From: Psychroserpens jangbogonensis
GTDB taxonomy: Bacteria; Bacteroidota; Bacteroidia; Flavobacteriales; Flavobacteriaceae
NCBI RefSeq assembly: GCF_000797465.1
Contig: NZ_JSWG01000015.1
Location: 372,001 to 436,000 of the forward strand
Reading direction: 5' to 3'
DNA: 64,000 bases
In this document: positions 11,368-20,653 of the stretch, in pieces
Position numbering within the stretch: the stretch's first letter is position 1
Layout: each line of letters opens with the position of its first letter
Position numbers and translations under genes: made by a program
The notes under the pieces: generated by a model
The model's input: the letters and a program-made list of their open reading frames with translations, nothing else
Told to the model about the DNA's origin: nothing
Databases searched by the model: none

Positions 11368-12453
11368 TTATGCAAAATGTTTTTTCAATACTATATTAGT
11401 ATAAGCAGGTTTTTCTTCTAATTCCTCAATGTAATCCGTTAGAAATTTAGTATCCTTTTTTACACCGCCTAAAGTGGCAGAGCCTCTTGTGTATAACCAT
11501 GGGAGCCCTAGAAAATAAAGTCCCTTTACATCGCTAATGCCTCTGTAATTTTTTGGGTACTTGTAATCGTTTAAAGTAACACCTTCTATCCATTCAAAAT
11601 TTGGTTTGAAGCCTGTTGCCCAAACAATGTTTTTTATATTTTTGCTATTCCCTTTTTCAAAATACAATTCAGTATCATTTGCGTCTAAAGTTCTTCCAAC
11701 ACAAATAACATTTTCTTTCTTTAAAAGCGATTTCACATCAGTTCCTATAATGGGTTGACCGCCTTTACTTAGTTTTTTTCCGATGTAAGAGAACTTACTA
11801 ACTGATAAAAACCCGATTTTTTTAAACCACCACCATAAAGTTTTTCCTAAAATTTCTTGTGGAATTGAGGTAATATTGGTGTCTCCTGAAAAATACACCT
11901 TCCGATTAGTGTTAGAAATTTCATCAAGAATTTGAACTCCAGAATCACCAGCACCAACAACTAATGTATCTCCATTTTGAAGTTGTTCAGGATTCTTATA
12001 ATGTTCGCTATGTATTTGAATTATGTCTTTTGAAATTTCAGTAGAAAACGGAGGCGTAAAAGGTTTATGAAATGGACCAGTTGCAACCACTACGTTTTTT
12101 GCTTTAAAAATTTCTGATTCGCTTTTTAGAACAAAATAATCACCTTCCTTTTTTAGAGCTGTGATTTTTTGATTGAAGGTAATTGGTATCTGAAATTTTT
12201 CAACGTATGATTTTAAATATGCCGCAACTTCATATTTATCTGGATAGTATCCTTTTTTATTTGGGAAATTCATTCCTGGTAAATGATTAAATTCTGTTGG
12301 AGTAAATAGTTTTAAAGAATCCCAACGTTTTAACCATGGTGCACCCGTTTCACTGTTTGCATCAACAATTATATACTCTTTTTTTAATTGAGTAAGATGG
12401 TAAGCCATTGATAATCCAGCTTGTCCAGCTCCAATAATTATAAAGTCCTTCAT
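11368..12453 (-). CDS. Flavin-containing monooxygenase-like NAD(P)/FAD oxidoreductase
   Basis: This is a 361-residue CzcO/FMO-like flavoprotein. The FAD-binding GAGQAG sits at residues 8-13, a second nucleotide-binding loop GAGDSG lies about residue 170, and an ATG-type motif (VVATGPFHKP) about residue 128. The C-terminal part has the WATGFKP motif typical of FMOs. It is cytoplasmic and probably uses NADPH and oxygen to oxidise a small nucleophile such as a sulfur or nitrogen compound. It is the first gene of the operon, 16 bases before the PLP enzyme, and is divergent from the Lrp-type regulator, which probably controls it. Its substrate is unknown. Confidence 0.87.
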   Translation of the reverse strand: MKDFIIIGAGQAGLSMAYHLTQLKKEYIIVDANSETGAPWLKRWDSLKLFTPTEFNHLPGMNFPNKKGYYPDKYEVAAYLKSYVEKFQIPITFNQKITALKKEGDYFVLKSESEIFKAKNVVVATGPFHKPFTPPFSTEISKDIIQIHSEHYKNPEQLQNGDTLVVGAGDSGVQILDEISNTNRKVYFSGDTNITSIPQEILGKTLWWWFKKIGFLSVSKFSYIGKKLSKGGQPIIGTDVKSLLKKENVICVGRTLDANDTELYFEKGNSKNIKNIVWATGFKPNFEWIEGVTLNDYKYPKNYRGISDVKGLYFLGLPWLYTRGSATLGGVKKDTKFLTDYIEELEEKPAYTNIVLKKHFA

Positions 12454-12592
12454 GCACCAAAAATGAGCTTATTTGGATTATGTATCAATGATTATTGATA
12501 TATTCGGAAAATAAAACTATATATAAGTATATTTGTAGTTTATATTTCTGAATCAAAAGAGATTTGATTTATAAAACTGAAAATTTTTCAAA

Positions 12593-13054
12593 ATGATACA
12601 ACTAGATACTATAGATAAACAATTATTATTTTTTCTTCAAGAAGATAGTAAACAAACCAATAAAGAGCTGTCCAATAAATTGAATCTTTCGGTTACTGCT
12701 GTATATGAGCGCATAAAGAAATTAGAACGTGAAGGGATTATTTCTAAGTATGTTGCGTTAATAGATAAAAAAAGTGCTGATAAAGCTTTTGTAACGTTTT
12801 GCAGTATTAAACTAGTGCAGCATTCTAAGGAATATGTGATGAAATTTGAACGTGAAGTAGCCAAATTAGACGAAGTATTAGAATGTTATCATATTAGTGG
12901 AGATTATGATTACTTACTTAAAGTAATTGTTGCAGATATGGATGAATTTAGAGAATTTATGGTAAAGAAATTAACAACTATAAGTCATATTGGGAGCACA
13001 CACAGTGCATTTATGATTAATGAAGTTAAACATACAACTGCCTTAAAAGTTTAA
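12593..13054 (+). CDS. Lrp/AsnC family transcriptional regulator
   Basis: This 153-residue regulator has an N-terminal winged helix-turn-helix (about residues 4-50, containing SNKLNLSVTAVYERIKKLE) and a C-terminal RAM ligand-binding domain (about 65-150, with ECYHISGDYDYLLKV). Family members bind amino acids and form octamers. It is divergent from the monooxygenase-PLP enzyme-OsmC operon across a 139-base spacer, the classic arrangement for a local regulator; compare the Lrp-type MdeR beside methionine gamma-lyase in Pseudomonas. TATATTTG at 12528-12535 is a possible -7 box, but no TTG sits at the right distance. Confidence 0.93.
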   Translation: MIQLDTIDKQLLFFLQEDSKQTNKELSNKLNLSVTAVYERIKKLEREGIISKYVALIDKKSADKAFVTFCSIKLVQHSKEYVMKFEREVAKLDEVLECYHISGDYDYLLKVIVADMDEFREFMVKKLTTISHIGSTHSAFMINEVKHTTALKV

Positions 13055-13076
13055 GCTATTATTATATCTTTAGAAA

Positions 13077-13703
13077 ATGCAAGCAACGACTTATAAACTC
13101 ACAGAATTCTTCTTTATTTTTATTTTAATTCCTGTCAGCTTTGCAATTCAGTATCCTATATGGATTAAGATGTGTATTGGAGTTTTCGGGTTTTTATATA
13201 TCCTATTTATACTATTGCGAGTTGAAAAAAACAGGTTTAAAATTGCTCCAAATTTGAGTTGGAAATTTTTCTTCAAACGTGTTGTAGCACAGTTAATAGG
13301 AATTGCAATTCTCACAATTGTGTATATGTGGATTGTAGATAAGCCCAGTCTTTTTGTCGTTATCCTCAATAAACCACTAATGTGGCTTGCAATATTGTTC
13401 GTTTACAGTGTGTTTTCAGTTTATCCTCAAGAATTAATTTACAGAACATTCTTCTTTCAACGTTATCGAAGTTTGTTTAAAAGTGAGGTTTTATTTATAG
13501 TTGTCAATGCAGCATTATTTTCATTGGCTCATATTTTCTTCAGAAATGGCTTAGTAATGATCTTAACATTTGTTGGAGGAATTTTATTCGCCTTAACCTT
13601 CAAGAAAACAAAATCAACGCTTTTAGTTTCCATTGAACATGCTATTTATGGATGTTGGTTGTTTACTGTTGGAATGGGAAGTATGCTTGGTTTTCCATCT
13701 TAA
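13077..13703 (+). CDS. CPBP family intramembrane metalloprotease
   Basis: This is a 208-residue multi-pass membrane protein of the CPBP (CAAX protease and bacteriocin-processing, Abi) family. Conserved motifs are E119xxxR123 in QELIYR, FxxxH ending at H152 (FSLAH) and H188 in IEHAIYG. The first Glu of the family's EExxxR pair is Gln (Q118), and the last motif has Gly where Asn is often found. It may cleave membrane proteins or be a weakly active relative. It starts 22 bases after the Lrp-type regulator and may be cotranscribed with it, though a functional link is not evident. Confidence 0.88.
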   Translation: MQATTYKLTEFFFIFILIPVSFAIQYPIWIKMCIGVFGFLYILFILLRVEKNRFKIAPNLSWKFFFKRVVAQLIGIAILTIVYMWIVDKPSLFVVILNKPLMWLAILFVYSVFSVYPQELIYRTFFFQRYRSLFKSEVLFIVVNAALFSLAHIFFRNGLVMILTFVGGILFALTFKKTKSTLLVSIEHAIYGCWLFTVGMGSMLGFPS

Positions 13704-13778
13704 AGATTAACATAAATGCATGTTAAATAATAAATAACATTTCGTGTTTTTACCTAACTTTTTGGAAAACTTAAAACA

Positions 13779-14282
13779 ATGAAACGTAATCAATTTATTA
13801 AGGCTGTTGGATTTGGCGCTTTGGCAGTTCCAGCTTCAACACTGTTATCATTTAGAGCAGAACCAGAAGAGCCTCAGTTAGATAAGGCATTGGTTCAAAA
13901 ATTTGTTGTCGCATCACACGGAAAGTTTGATATAGTAAAAGAATTATTGGAAGAACATCCAACCCTTCTTAATGCAGCTCATGATTGGAGAGGAGGCGAT
14001 TTTGAAACAGGCTTAGGAGCTGCAAGTCATGTAGGTCATAAAGAATTGGTGAATTACTTTTTGGATAAAGGCGCTCAAGCTAATATTTTTACAATGACAT
14101 TATTTGGACAAATTGATATTCTTAAGTCCATATTAAAACATTTTCCTAAACTCATTAATGCAAAAGGACCACATGGTTATACATTATTGCATCATGCAGA
14201 AGTAGGTGGAGAGGCGTCAAAAGAAACTAAGGATTATCTAATTTCTTTAGGTTTAAAAGAGACTATAATACCATTATATTAG
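13779..14282 (+). CDS. Exported ankyrin-repeat protein
   Basis: This 167-residue protein has an N-terminal hydrophobic export segment (about residues 9-25, preceded by KRNQFIK). It is followed by about three ankyrin-like repeats at residues 40-160, recognisable in HGKFDIVKELLEEHP, GHKELVNYFLDKGAQ and HGYTLLHHAEVGG. The N-terminus resembles a Tat-type signal but lacks two consecutive arginines, so the export route is uncertain. It probably binds another protein in the periplasm; its partner is unknown. It stands between the CPBP protease gene and lpdA. Confidence 0.8.
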   Translation: MKRNQFIKAVGFGALAVPASTLLSFRAEPEEPQLDKALVQKFVVASHGKFDIVKELLEEHPTLLNAAHDWRGGDFETGLGAASHVGHKELVNYFLDKGAQANIFTMTLFGQIDILKSILKHFPKLINAKGPHGYTLLHHAEVGGEASKETKDYLISLGLKETIIPLY

Positions 14283-14296
14283 CTTGTGTTTTTTTA

Positions 14297-14326
14297 TTGT
14301 CTTCACGTAAAACATTCGTATTTTTG
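14297..14326 (+). promoter_or_regulatory. Promoter of lpdA
   Basis: TTG at 14297-14299 and TATTTTTG at 14319-14326 are separated by 19 bases, a full match to the Bacteroidota -33/-7 pattern. The start codon follows 34 bases after the box. Confidence 0.72.
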
Positions 14327-14360
14327 TATTCATTTTAGTACAAACTGATAAATATTTTTT

Positions 14361-15761
14361 ATGAAATCATACGATGTAGCAATAATAGGTTCGGGTCCTG
14401 GTGGATATGTAGCAGCAATACGTTGTGCACAATTAGGCATGAAAACAGCAATAATCGAAAAGTATTCTACTCTTGGAGGAACATGCTTAAATGTAGGTTG
14501 TATTCCTAGTAAAGCAATGTTATCTTCTTCTCATCATTTCGAGGAAGCAACAAAACATTTTGAAGATCATGGTATTGAAATCCCTGGAGATATCAAGGTG
14601 AATCTAGAAAAAATGATTGCACGAAAACAGGCTGTTGTTGATCAAACAACTGGAGGAGTTGATTTCTTAATGAAGAAAAATAATATTGATGTTTTCGAAG
14701 GTTTAGGAAGTTTTAAAGATGCAACTCATATTAAAATTGAAGGAAAAGATGCTCAAGAAATTGAAGCAAAAAATATCATTATTGCTACGGGTTCAAAACC
14801 GTCAAACTTACCGTTTATCACTTTAGATAAAGAAAGAGTTATTACGTCTACTGAAGCTTTAAAACTTAAAGAAATCCCGAAGCACATGATTATCATTGGT
14901 GGAGGAGTTATTGGTTTAGAACTCGGACAAGTATACAGACGATTAGGAGCAGAAGTAACGGTTATAGAATATATGGATAGAATCCTTCCAACTATGGATG
15001 CTGGTTTATCTAAAGAATTAAATAAGGTTTTCAAAAAGGCTAAATGTAAAATGATGTTGTCTCATAAAGTTCAGTCTGTTGAACGTAAAGGAGATGAAAT
15101 TACAGTTAAAGCTGAAAACAAAAAAGGAGAAATTGTTGAGTTTAAAGGCGATTACTGCTTGGTATCTGTAGGACGTCGTCCTTATACAGATGGTTTAAAT
15201 GCCGAAGCAGCAGGAGTGAAGCTTACAGATAGAGGACAGGTTGAAGTTAATGAACATCTGCAAACCAATGTGTCTAATATTTATGCAATTGGTGATGTTA
15301 TTAAAGGTGCAATGCTAGCTCATAAAGCTGAAGAAGAAGGTGTTTTTGTTGCTGAAACTTTAGCAGGTCAAAAACCACATATTGATTATAATCTTATTCC
15401 AGGTGTTGTTTATACATGGCCAGAAGTGGCTGCTGTTGGAAAAACAGAAGAAGAATTAAAAGAAGCTGGAGTTGAATACAAGGTTGGTCAATTTCCATTT
15501 AGAGCTTTAGGAAGAGCACGAGCAAGTGGAGATCTTGACGGATTTGTAAAAATATTAGCAGATAAAACTACTGATGAAGTTTTAGGTGTTCATATGATTG
15601 GAGCACGTTGTGCAGATTTAATTGCTGAAGCTGTTGTTGCTATGGAATACAGAGCATCTGCCGAAGATATTTCTCGCATGTCTCATGCACATCCAACATT
15701 TGCAGAAGCAGTAAAAGAAGCAGCTTTGGCTGCAACAGATAACATAGCTTTACATGTGTAA
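14361..15761 (+). CDS. lpdA: Dihydrolipoyl dehydrogenase (E3)
   Basis: This FAD enzyme reoxidises dihydrolipoamide with NAD+ in the 2-oxoacid dehydrogenase complexes and the glycine cleavage system. Its 466 residues are the usual length. FAD-binding GSGPGG is at residues 10-15, the redox disulfide C42/C47 in GGTCLNVGCIPS, NAD-binding GGGVIG about residue 180, and the catalytic His-Glu pair in SHAHPTFAE near residue 444. It has its own promoter and terminator, so it is monocistronic. The E1 and E2 partners are not in the window. Confidence 0.97.
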   Translation: MKSYDVAIIGSGPGGYVAAIRCAQLGMKTAIIEKYSTLGGTCLNVGCIPSKAMLSSSHHFEEATKHFEDHGIEIPGDIKVNLEKMIARKQAVVDQTTGGVDFLMKKNNIDVFEGLGSFKDATHIKIEGKDAQEIEAKNIIIATGSKPSNLPFITLDKERVITSTEALKLKEIPKHMIIIGGGVIGLELGQVYRRLGAEVTVIEYMDRILPTMDAGLSKELNKVFKKAKCKMMLSHKVQSVERKGDEITVKAENKKGEIVEFKGDYCLVSVGRRPYTDGLNAEAAGVKLTDRGQVEVNEHLQTNVSNIYAIGDVIKGAMLAHKAEEEGVFVAETLAGQKPHIDYNLIPGVVYTWPEVAAVGKTEEELKEAGVEYKVGQFPFRALGRARASGDLDGFVKILADKTTDEVLGVHMIGARCADLIAEAVVAMEYRASAEDISRMSHAHPTFAEAVKEAALAATDNIALHV

Positions 15762-15790
15762 TTAAATATCGTCTATTTTAGAATAAATTA

Positions 15791-15817
15791 AAGCGATCCC
15801 AATGGGTTCGCTTTTTT
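15791..15817 (+). terminator. lpdA terminator
   Basis: A 10-bp stem with one mismatch (15791-15800 with 15804-15813) encloses a 3-base loop and is followed by a T run. Confidence 0.8.
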
Positions 15818-15855
15818 GATATTGCTAACTAATAGCTGATATTGGTTGGTAAGTA

Positions 15856-17583
15856 TTATCTCACCTTAGAGCCAACCAATATAACATCAGCAGTTGCCCA
15901 ACTCTTTGTTATGTCATCTTTCATTTTAGAAATATTTTCTGAATCTTCTAATTTTTCATAAGCCAACTTTAGTCCGTGTTGTGCCCAACCATTTCTTGGC
16001 AATCGCTCTAAGTCTTCTTGATATATTACAATTGATTCTTGATATTGCCCATTTTTAATAAGTACATCACCTAAATGATGCCGAATAGAGAAAAACCAGT
16101 CTGGTGGTTCATTATAATTTAAGGCGTCTTCTATAATTACAGCATTTTGTAATAGTGAAATACTAGCTTTATAATCGCCTTGAACGGTTAAGAGTTCAGC
16201 TTCTAAAACCAAATCTGCAATACTAATTAAATTCCCAACAGTATTTATTTCCCAGATGGTAATCTCATTCATACTGTCATCTGCCGAATAGATTTTTAAC
16301 GCTTCTAATTCGGTTTTAGCTTTTTCTAATTCACCTTTAGCTGCATAAGCCATGCCTTTTGCATAGTGTTGCATTGCCAAAGGGTATTTTAAATCACTGG
16401 TTTCTTCTTTAGCAAGAATCTCATCCCACATTCCAAACTTCACCATTGAATAATATGGAATTACATAGTAATGCTGTAGTGTTCCCCAACCTGGTTCGGC
16501 CATAACATCTGGATGTACATGTTTAGATACTTTGTTAGCTCCAATCATCGCCCAATGTTTATTGCCTTCTAATGCAGCAGTTGCCGCCATAAAATGATAG
16601 TTATGAGGATAATAGGATAGAGGATAAACACCTTGAGCATGACACAAGGTAACATATGTACTATCTGCTTTTACAGCATTAATATTAGATACAGTGCCTT
16701 TATGATAATCACCTGTTCGTATATAGATGTGTGAAGGCATGTGTACTAAATGACCAGCACCTGGAATTGTTCCGTCATCAAACACTTTTGCAGAAGCATA
16801 TGCACGTTCTGGAGTACTTGATGCTTCAACTGCATGAATGTAAAAATGATTAGCGCCTGGATGTATTGGATTAGTTTTAATGATATTATCTAAAAGTGAA
16901 ACAATTTCTGGCGTCCATGGTTTTTCTGTACCATCTTTTTCATTTAAATCCCAAGGGTGTAAATTCATAACAGATTCGGCATACAGCGTAGCGACTTCAG
17001 AATCGTTAGGATATGTATTGTGGATGGATTTTAACGCATTAGAATAATTAATATCTAATTGTGAACGATCTTCTGGTGGTGTTGCAGAATAGCGTTCTGC
17101 CATTGCATTAATCAAAACCTTTTCTTTTTCTGTAGAATTAGCTGATAGTTTTTTTGCTTCTTGAATAGCATTGTAAGCACGTTCATAGTGATCGTCTTCC
17201 ATTCCTGCATTGTAATTAGGGCCTAATACATAAGCATAGCCCCAAAATGCCATAGCGCAATTTGGATCTAGTTTTGTGGCATAAAAAAAAGAACGTGCAG
17301 CTTCTGCATGATTAAAAGCATATGCTAAAGTTAATCCTTGATTAAAGTATTTTTGTGCCAGCTCACTAGTTGAAGTAATAGGATAATTAAGGAAGCCTAA
17401 GTCTTCAAATAAAGGAGCTTTATTCTCTTTTTTGTACCAATCGGCATCAGTAATCCTTGGAGCACATGTGTATTTTGCCAAAGGAGGTGTTTTTACGACA
17501 ATTTCAGGTTCCGTGTTTTTATCCGATTTACATGAGGCAATACAAAGGCTGAGGCAAAGCAAAAAAAGAAGTTTACTTTTCAT
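15856..17583 (-). CDS. TPR-containing lipoprotein
   Basis: The protein has 575 residues with a lipoprotein signal; C18 in IASC is the lipidated cysteine, so it is anchored at the outer or inner membrane facing the periplasm. Helical tetratricopeptide-like repeats are visible near residues 83-115 (FNQGLTLAYAFNHAEAARSFF) and again at 385-425 and 475-545 (KASISLLQNA, YQESIVIYQEDLERLPRNGW). The central region contains conserved histidine-rich segments (HLVHMPSHIYIR, about residue 282). The pattern matches a widespread but uncharacterised TPR family. No enzymatic function can be assigned. It is convergent with lpdA. Confidence 0.82.
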   Translation of the reverse strand: MKSKLLFLLCLSLCIASCKSDKNTEPEIVVKTPPLAKYTCAPRITDADWYKKENKAPLFEDLGFLNYPITSTSELAQKYFNQGLTLAYAFNHAEAARSFFYATKLDPNCAMAFWGYAYVLGPNYNAGMEDDHYERAYNAIQEAKKLSANSTEKEKVLINAMAERYSATPPEDRSQLDINYSNALKSIHNTYPNDSEVATLYAESVMNLHPWDLNEKDGTEKPWTPEIVSLLDNIIKTNPIHPGANHFYIHAVEASSTPERAYASAKVFDDGTIPGAGHLVHMPSHIYIRTGDYHKGTVSNINAVKADSTYVTLCHAQGVYPLSYYPHNYHFMAATAALEGNKHWAMIGANKVSKHVHPDVMAEPGWGTLQHYYVIPYYSMVKFGMWDEILAKEETSDLKYPLAMQHYAKGMAYAAKGELEKAKTELEALKIYSADDSMNEITIWEINTVGNLISIADLVLEAELLTVQGDYKASISLLQNAVIIEDALNYNEPPDWFFSIRHHLGDVLIKNGQYQESIVIYQEDLERLPRNGWAQHGLKLAYEKLEDSENISKMKDDITKSWATADVILVGSKVR

Positions 17584-17754
17584 ATTTGTAGTTTAAAAAA
17601 TTAGCTGATTCTCCTAAAGATATTGAAAATAGCTAATAGGTCTTTGTTTAAAAACAGGATTTGTGTCTTTGGTATGAAATGAGTTATGGTTGGACACTAA
17701 ATTACAGGTATGAGGCTTCTTTTTATTATATTTAGAAAATAGAATTATAGAACT

Positions 17755-18165
17755 ATGTCGAACGAACTTACTCTTACAACACCAGCGCTTTTATTTTCAG
17801 CCATATCATTAATAATGTTGGCTTACACCAATCGCTTTTTAGCCTATGCAGCTGTGATTAGAAACTTACATGATAAGTATTTAGAGAAAAAGGATGATTC
17901 ACTCATCGAGCAAATAAAGAATCTAAAGTTGAGACTCAATTTAACACGTTGGATGCAAATTTTCGGAATTACAAGCTTGTTGCTTTGCGTACTAACAATG
18001 TTTCTAATTTACATAGATTATTATGTTTTTGGAGTTTGGGTTTTCGGACTAGCGTTAATATTGCTTATTGTGTCATTAGCGTTATTGATAAAAGAAATTC
18101 AAATTTCTGCTAAGGCTTTAAGTTTGCATTTAAGTGATATTGAAAGCCATTTGAAAAAGAAGTAA
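17755..18165 (+). CDS. DUF2721 family membrane protein
   Basis: This 136-residue protein has three transmembrane segments at roughly residues 7-30, 68-90 and 92-112, and a helical charged segment between the first two. TPALLFSAISLIMLAYTNRF at the N-terminus and RWMQIFGITSLLLCVLTMF are typical of DUF2721. Its function is unknown; it lies in the inner membrane. It stands alone, with opposite-strand genes on both sides. Confidence 0.83.
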   Translation: MSNELTLTTPALLFSAISLIMLAYTNRFLAYAAVIRNLHDKYLEKKDDSLIEQIKNLKLRLNLTRWMQIFGITSLLLCVLTMFLIYIDYYVFGVWVFGLALILLIVSLALLIKEIQISAKALSLHLSDIESHLKKK

Positions 18166-18168
18166 AAA

Positions 18169-18759
18169 TTAAAGCTCTTTTATCAAATCATTAATTCTTA
18201 AACGCTTACTATAATCCTCTTCATTTATATCTCTAACAAAACAAAAGACACTTATTTGTTCGTTTTTTACTTTCTCAGAGAGTTCTTCAACAGAAAACGG
18301 TCCAAATTCTCTAGACCTTTGTATATAGTAAAACTCATGTCCGTAAATTAAATCAGACACCTTTTGCTTATACTTTTCTTTTAAAAATGATTGTACGTCC
18401 TCAATACTATTTAAGCCTTCAGAGTAATTTGTGGTATTAATAAAAAGTGCAAATTCTTTCTTATTTTGATGATTCAAAACCAAAACATCATCATCCTTAA
18501 AGTACGCTCTTACTACTATCAGACCATCTTCTGTCTCAATAGAAAAGATATTATTGATGCTTAATGTCCATGAGGTCTTTATTACTGAAGCTTTTCTTGA
18601 TATTTCAAGAATATGATCTTCCTTAAAGGTGTAAATTGATTTCTTCTTAGAAATCCCATTCACTAAAACCCATTCCTGATTTATAAAATGCGAATCGTGA
18701 TGACGATCGTAATCAAATGGTTTTAAGTTAGGAATAGTGTTGCGTAAGTAATCTTCCAT
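18169..18759 (-). CDS. GYF_2-domain protein of unknown function
   Basis: The protein has 196 residues and no signal peptide or membrane segment. The C-terminal 55 residues (about 139-196) resemble the GYF_2 domain: a YYIQ strand, then GPFSVEELSEKV. This small domain usually sits on bacterial membrane or signalling proteins and is thought to bind proteins. The N-terminal 120 residues are beta-rich and may be PH-like, but I do not recognise them. TATTTTTG on the minus strand at 18775-18782 is a possible -7 box. Confidence 0.65.
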   Translation of the reverse strand: MEDYLRNTIPNLKPFDYDRHHDSHFINQEWVLVNGISKKKSIYTFKEDHILEISRKASVIKTSWTLSINNIFSIETEDGLIVVRAYFKDDDVLVLNHQNKKEFALFINTTNYSEGLNSIEDVQSFLKEKYKQKVSDLIYGHEFYYIQRSREFGPFSVEELSEKVKNEQISVFCFVRDINEEDYSKRLRINDLIKEL

Positions 18760-18826
18760 TAAGTAGGTTTTCTACAAAAATAATAATTATTAGTCCAACG
18801 TAATTTTTGAGGATTTATTGAATGGT

Positions 18827-19543
18827 TTAAAACTTTTCCAAAAAATGTAAGACTTCTTTTTTGTAAGTTCTACTGATCGGTATCGTATTATCTTGAATGG
18901 TAATATGTTCATTTGTGAAAGACTTAATAGCAGATATAGCAATAATATATGATCTGTGAATCCTTATAAATAAGGGCTTGGGTAATTTAGCTTCAATAGA
19001 AGTAATGGTTTCTCTGGTGATTATGGTTGTGTTTTTTAAATGTATTTTTAGATAATCGCTATAACTTTCAATATAGATAATATCTTCAAAATCTATTTTA
19101 ATCATTTTACGATCAGAGCGGACAAAAATGAAATCGGAGTTGTCATTTAATGGATTTAGAGGTTGTTCTTTTTCGCCATAAATTTCAAAATAAGTGTGAA
19201 TAGCTTTTTGAAGTCTTTCGAACGAAATAGGCTTTAGTAAATAATCAACTGCTTTAAGTTCAAAACCTTCAACAGCATAGTCTCTGTATGCTGTAGTGAA
19301 AATAACTTTGATATTGCTGTTGATAGACTTCGCGAATGAAATGCCAGATATTTGTGGCATATTAATATCTAAAAACACCAAGTCAATATTTTGATTGCTG
19401 ACATGATTAAACGCTTCAATGGCATTACTACAACTCGCTACAATGTGTATGTTATTAATTTTAGATAAATGGGTTGCAATGATTTCTCTTGCAATAGCTT
19501 CGTCGTCTACTATTAAACAGGAAATTGTATGATTTTTAGTCAT
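18827..19543 (-). CDS. LytTR-type response regulator
   Basis: This 238-residue response regulator has an N-terminal receiver domain (about 7-125; acidic pair at 13-14, phospho-acceptor D59 in LVFLDINMP, K near residue 103 in LLKPIS) and a C-terminal LytTR DNA-binding domain (about 140-238, with FVRSDRKMIKI and IESYSDYLKI). Its start overlaps the end of the upstream histidine kinase gene by 8 bases, so the two are translationally coupled. LytTR regulators bind direct repeats; the target genes are unknown. The ExbB-like gene divergent from the operon is one candidate. Confidence 0.94.
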   Translation of the reverse strand: MTKNHTISCLIVDDEAIAREIIATHLSKINNIHIVASCSNAIEAFNHVSNQNIDLVFLDINMPQISGISFAKSINSNIKVIFTTAYRDYAVEGFELKAVDYLLKPISFERLQKAIHTYFEIYGEKEQPLNPLNDNSDFIFVRSDRKMIKIDFEDIIYIESYSDYLKIHLKNTTIITRETITSIEAKLPKPLFIRIHRSYIIAISAIKSFTNEHITIQDNTIPISRTYKKEVLHFLEKF

Positions 19544-20597
19544 GATTAACTGTTTTTAAGTGCAACTGAACAGAAAAAATAGCGCCTTGATTTGTAATGT
19601 CTAGATCATACTGATTTACATATAGTAATTCCAATCGCTTTTTTATGTTGTCTAATCCTATGCCTTGTTGCAAATTGTTGTTTTCAGAATTTGAATTCTG
19701 TATGCTGAAATCAATCGAATTTGAATTTGCAGTAAGTTGAATATCGATTTTAAGTTCACCGTCAATAATAGTTCCATGTTTAAAGCTGTTTTCGACAAAT
19801 GGAAGTAACAGCATTGGAGCAATAGTAATCGATTCATCAATAGCATCAATATTGAATTCCACATGTAATGTATCATTAAATCGCATTTTTTCTAAAGCGA
19901 TATAATCCTTGATATGAGCAATTTCTTCAGAAAGTAAAACAAAAGGTTTTTCAGATTGATACAAGAGGTAGTCTAACAAATTTGACAATTTAAGAATCAT
20001 ATCTGGTGTTTGGTCTGCTTTCTTTAATGCAAAACCATACATGGTATTCAATGTGTTAAATAAGAAATGCGGATGAATTTGCATCTTTAAATAATTGAGT
20101 TCCTGTTCTTTTAGTTTAAGCTGTGTGTCTAATATTTTAGTTTCTAATTTATTGGTTATAGTGGCTTGTTTTAAATTTAGTTTTAAGAGTTTAAAAGCGC
20201 TCATGATAATCACAATAAGATATACAGCTGTCATTATGAAAATAACATTCTTTGTAAGTGGATTCATAACTGCATATTCAAAATGCGAGATATAAATCAG
20301 ACTAAAAAAGATAGATACGAACAGTAAATACAACGAAATGATTAAGGTATAACCACTATAAAGTGCAAAACGCCAATATTGTTTCGTAACTAAATAATCT
20401 GGTATTAATTTGTACGTGGCTACGTAAGTTGTTGCAATTGTAATTGGCATTAAAAAAAGAGAGAATGTAAGCGTATCTTCGTATGTCGCTTTTTCTACTT
20501 CGAAAAAATTAGTATAAAAAAATAAGACACCAACCCAAAAAAGGAGATGTAAAAGGACTTGTCCAATTTTCTTTAATATCAATTGCCGTGTAAACAT
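19536..20597 (-). CDS. LytS-type sensor histidine kinase (His_kinase family)
   Basis: The protein has 353 residues. Four transmembrane segments lie in the first 140 residues (near 12-30, 45-65, 80-103 and 118-138) with no large extracellular domain. A short coiled coil follows. The His_kinase domain has the phospho-accepting H177 in IHPHFLFNTLNTM, and a GHKL ATPase domain starts about residue 250 (N-box LLPFVENSFKHG; G-box GIGLDNIKKRLELL). It pairs with the LytTR regulator downstream. The signal is probably sensed within the membrane and is unknown. Confidence 0.93.
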   Translation of the reverse strand: MFTRQLILKKIGQVLLHLLFWVGVLFFYTNFFEVEKATYEDTLTFSLFLMPITIATTYVATYKLIPDYLVTKQYWRFALYSGYTLIISLYLLFVSIFFSLIYISHFEYAVMNPLTKNVIFIMTAVYLIVIIMSAFKLLKLNLKQATITNKLETKILDTQLKLKEQELNYLKMQIHPHFLFNTLNTMYGFALKKADQTPDMILKLSNLLDYLLYQSEKPFVLLSEEIAHIKDYIALEKMRFNDTLHVEFNIDAIDESITIAPMLLLPFVENSFKHGTIIDGELKIDIQLTANSNSIDFSIQNSNSENNNLQQGIGLDNIKKRLELLYVNQYDLDITNQGAIFSVQLHLKTVNHD

Positions 20598-20653
20598 ATA
20601 TGCAATACAATAATACTATATTTTTTTACTGAAAAAGATGAATTAGAGACGAA

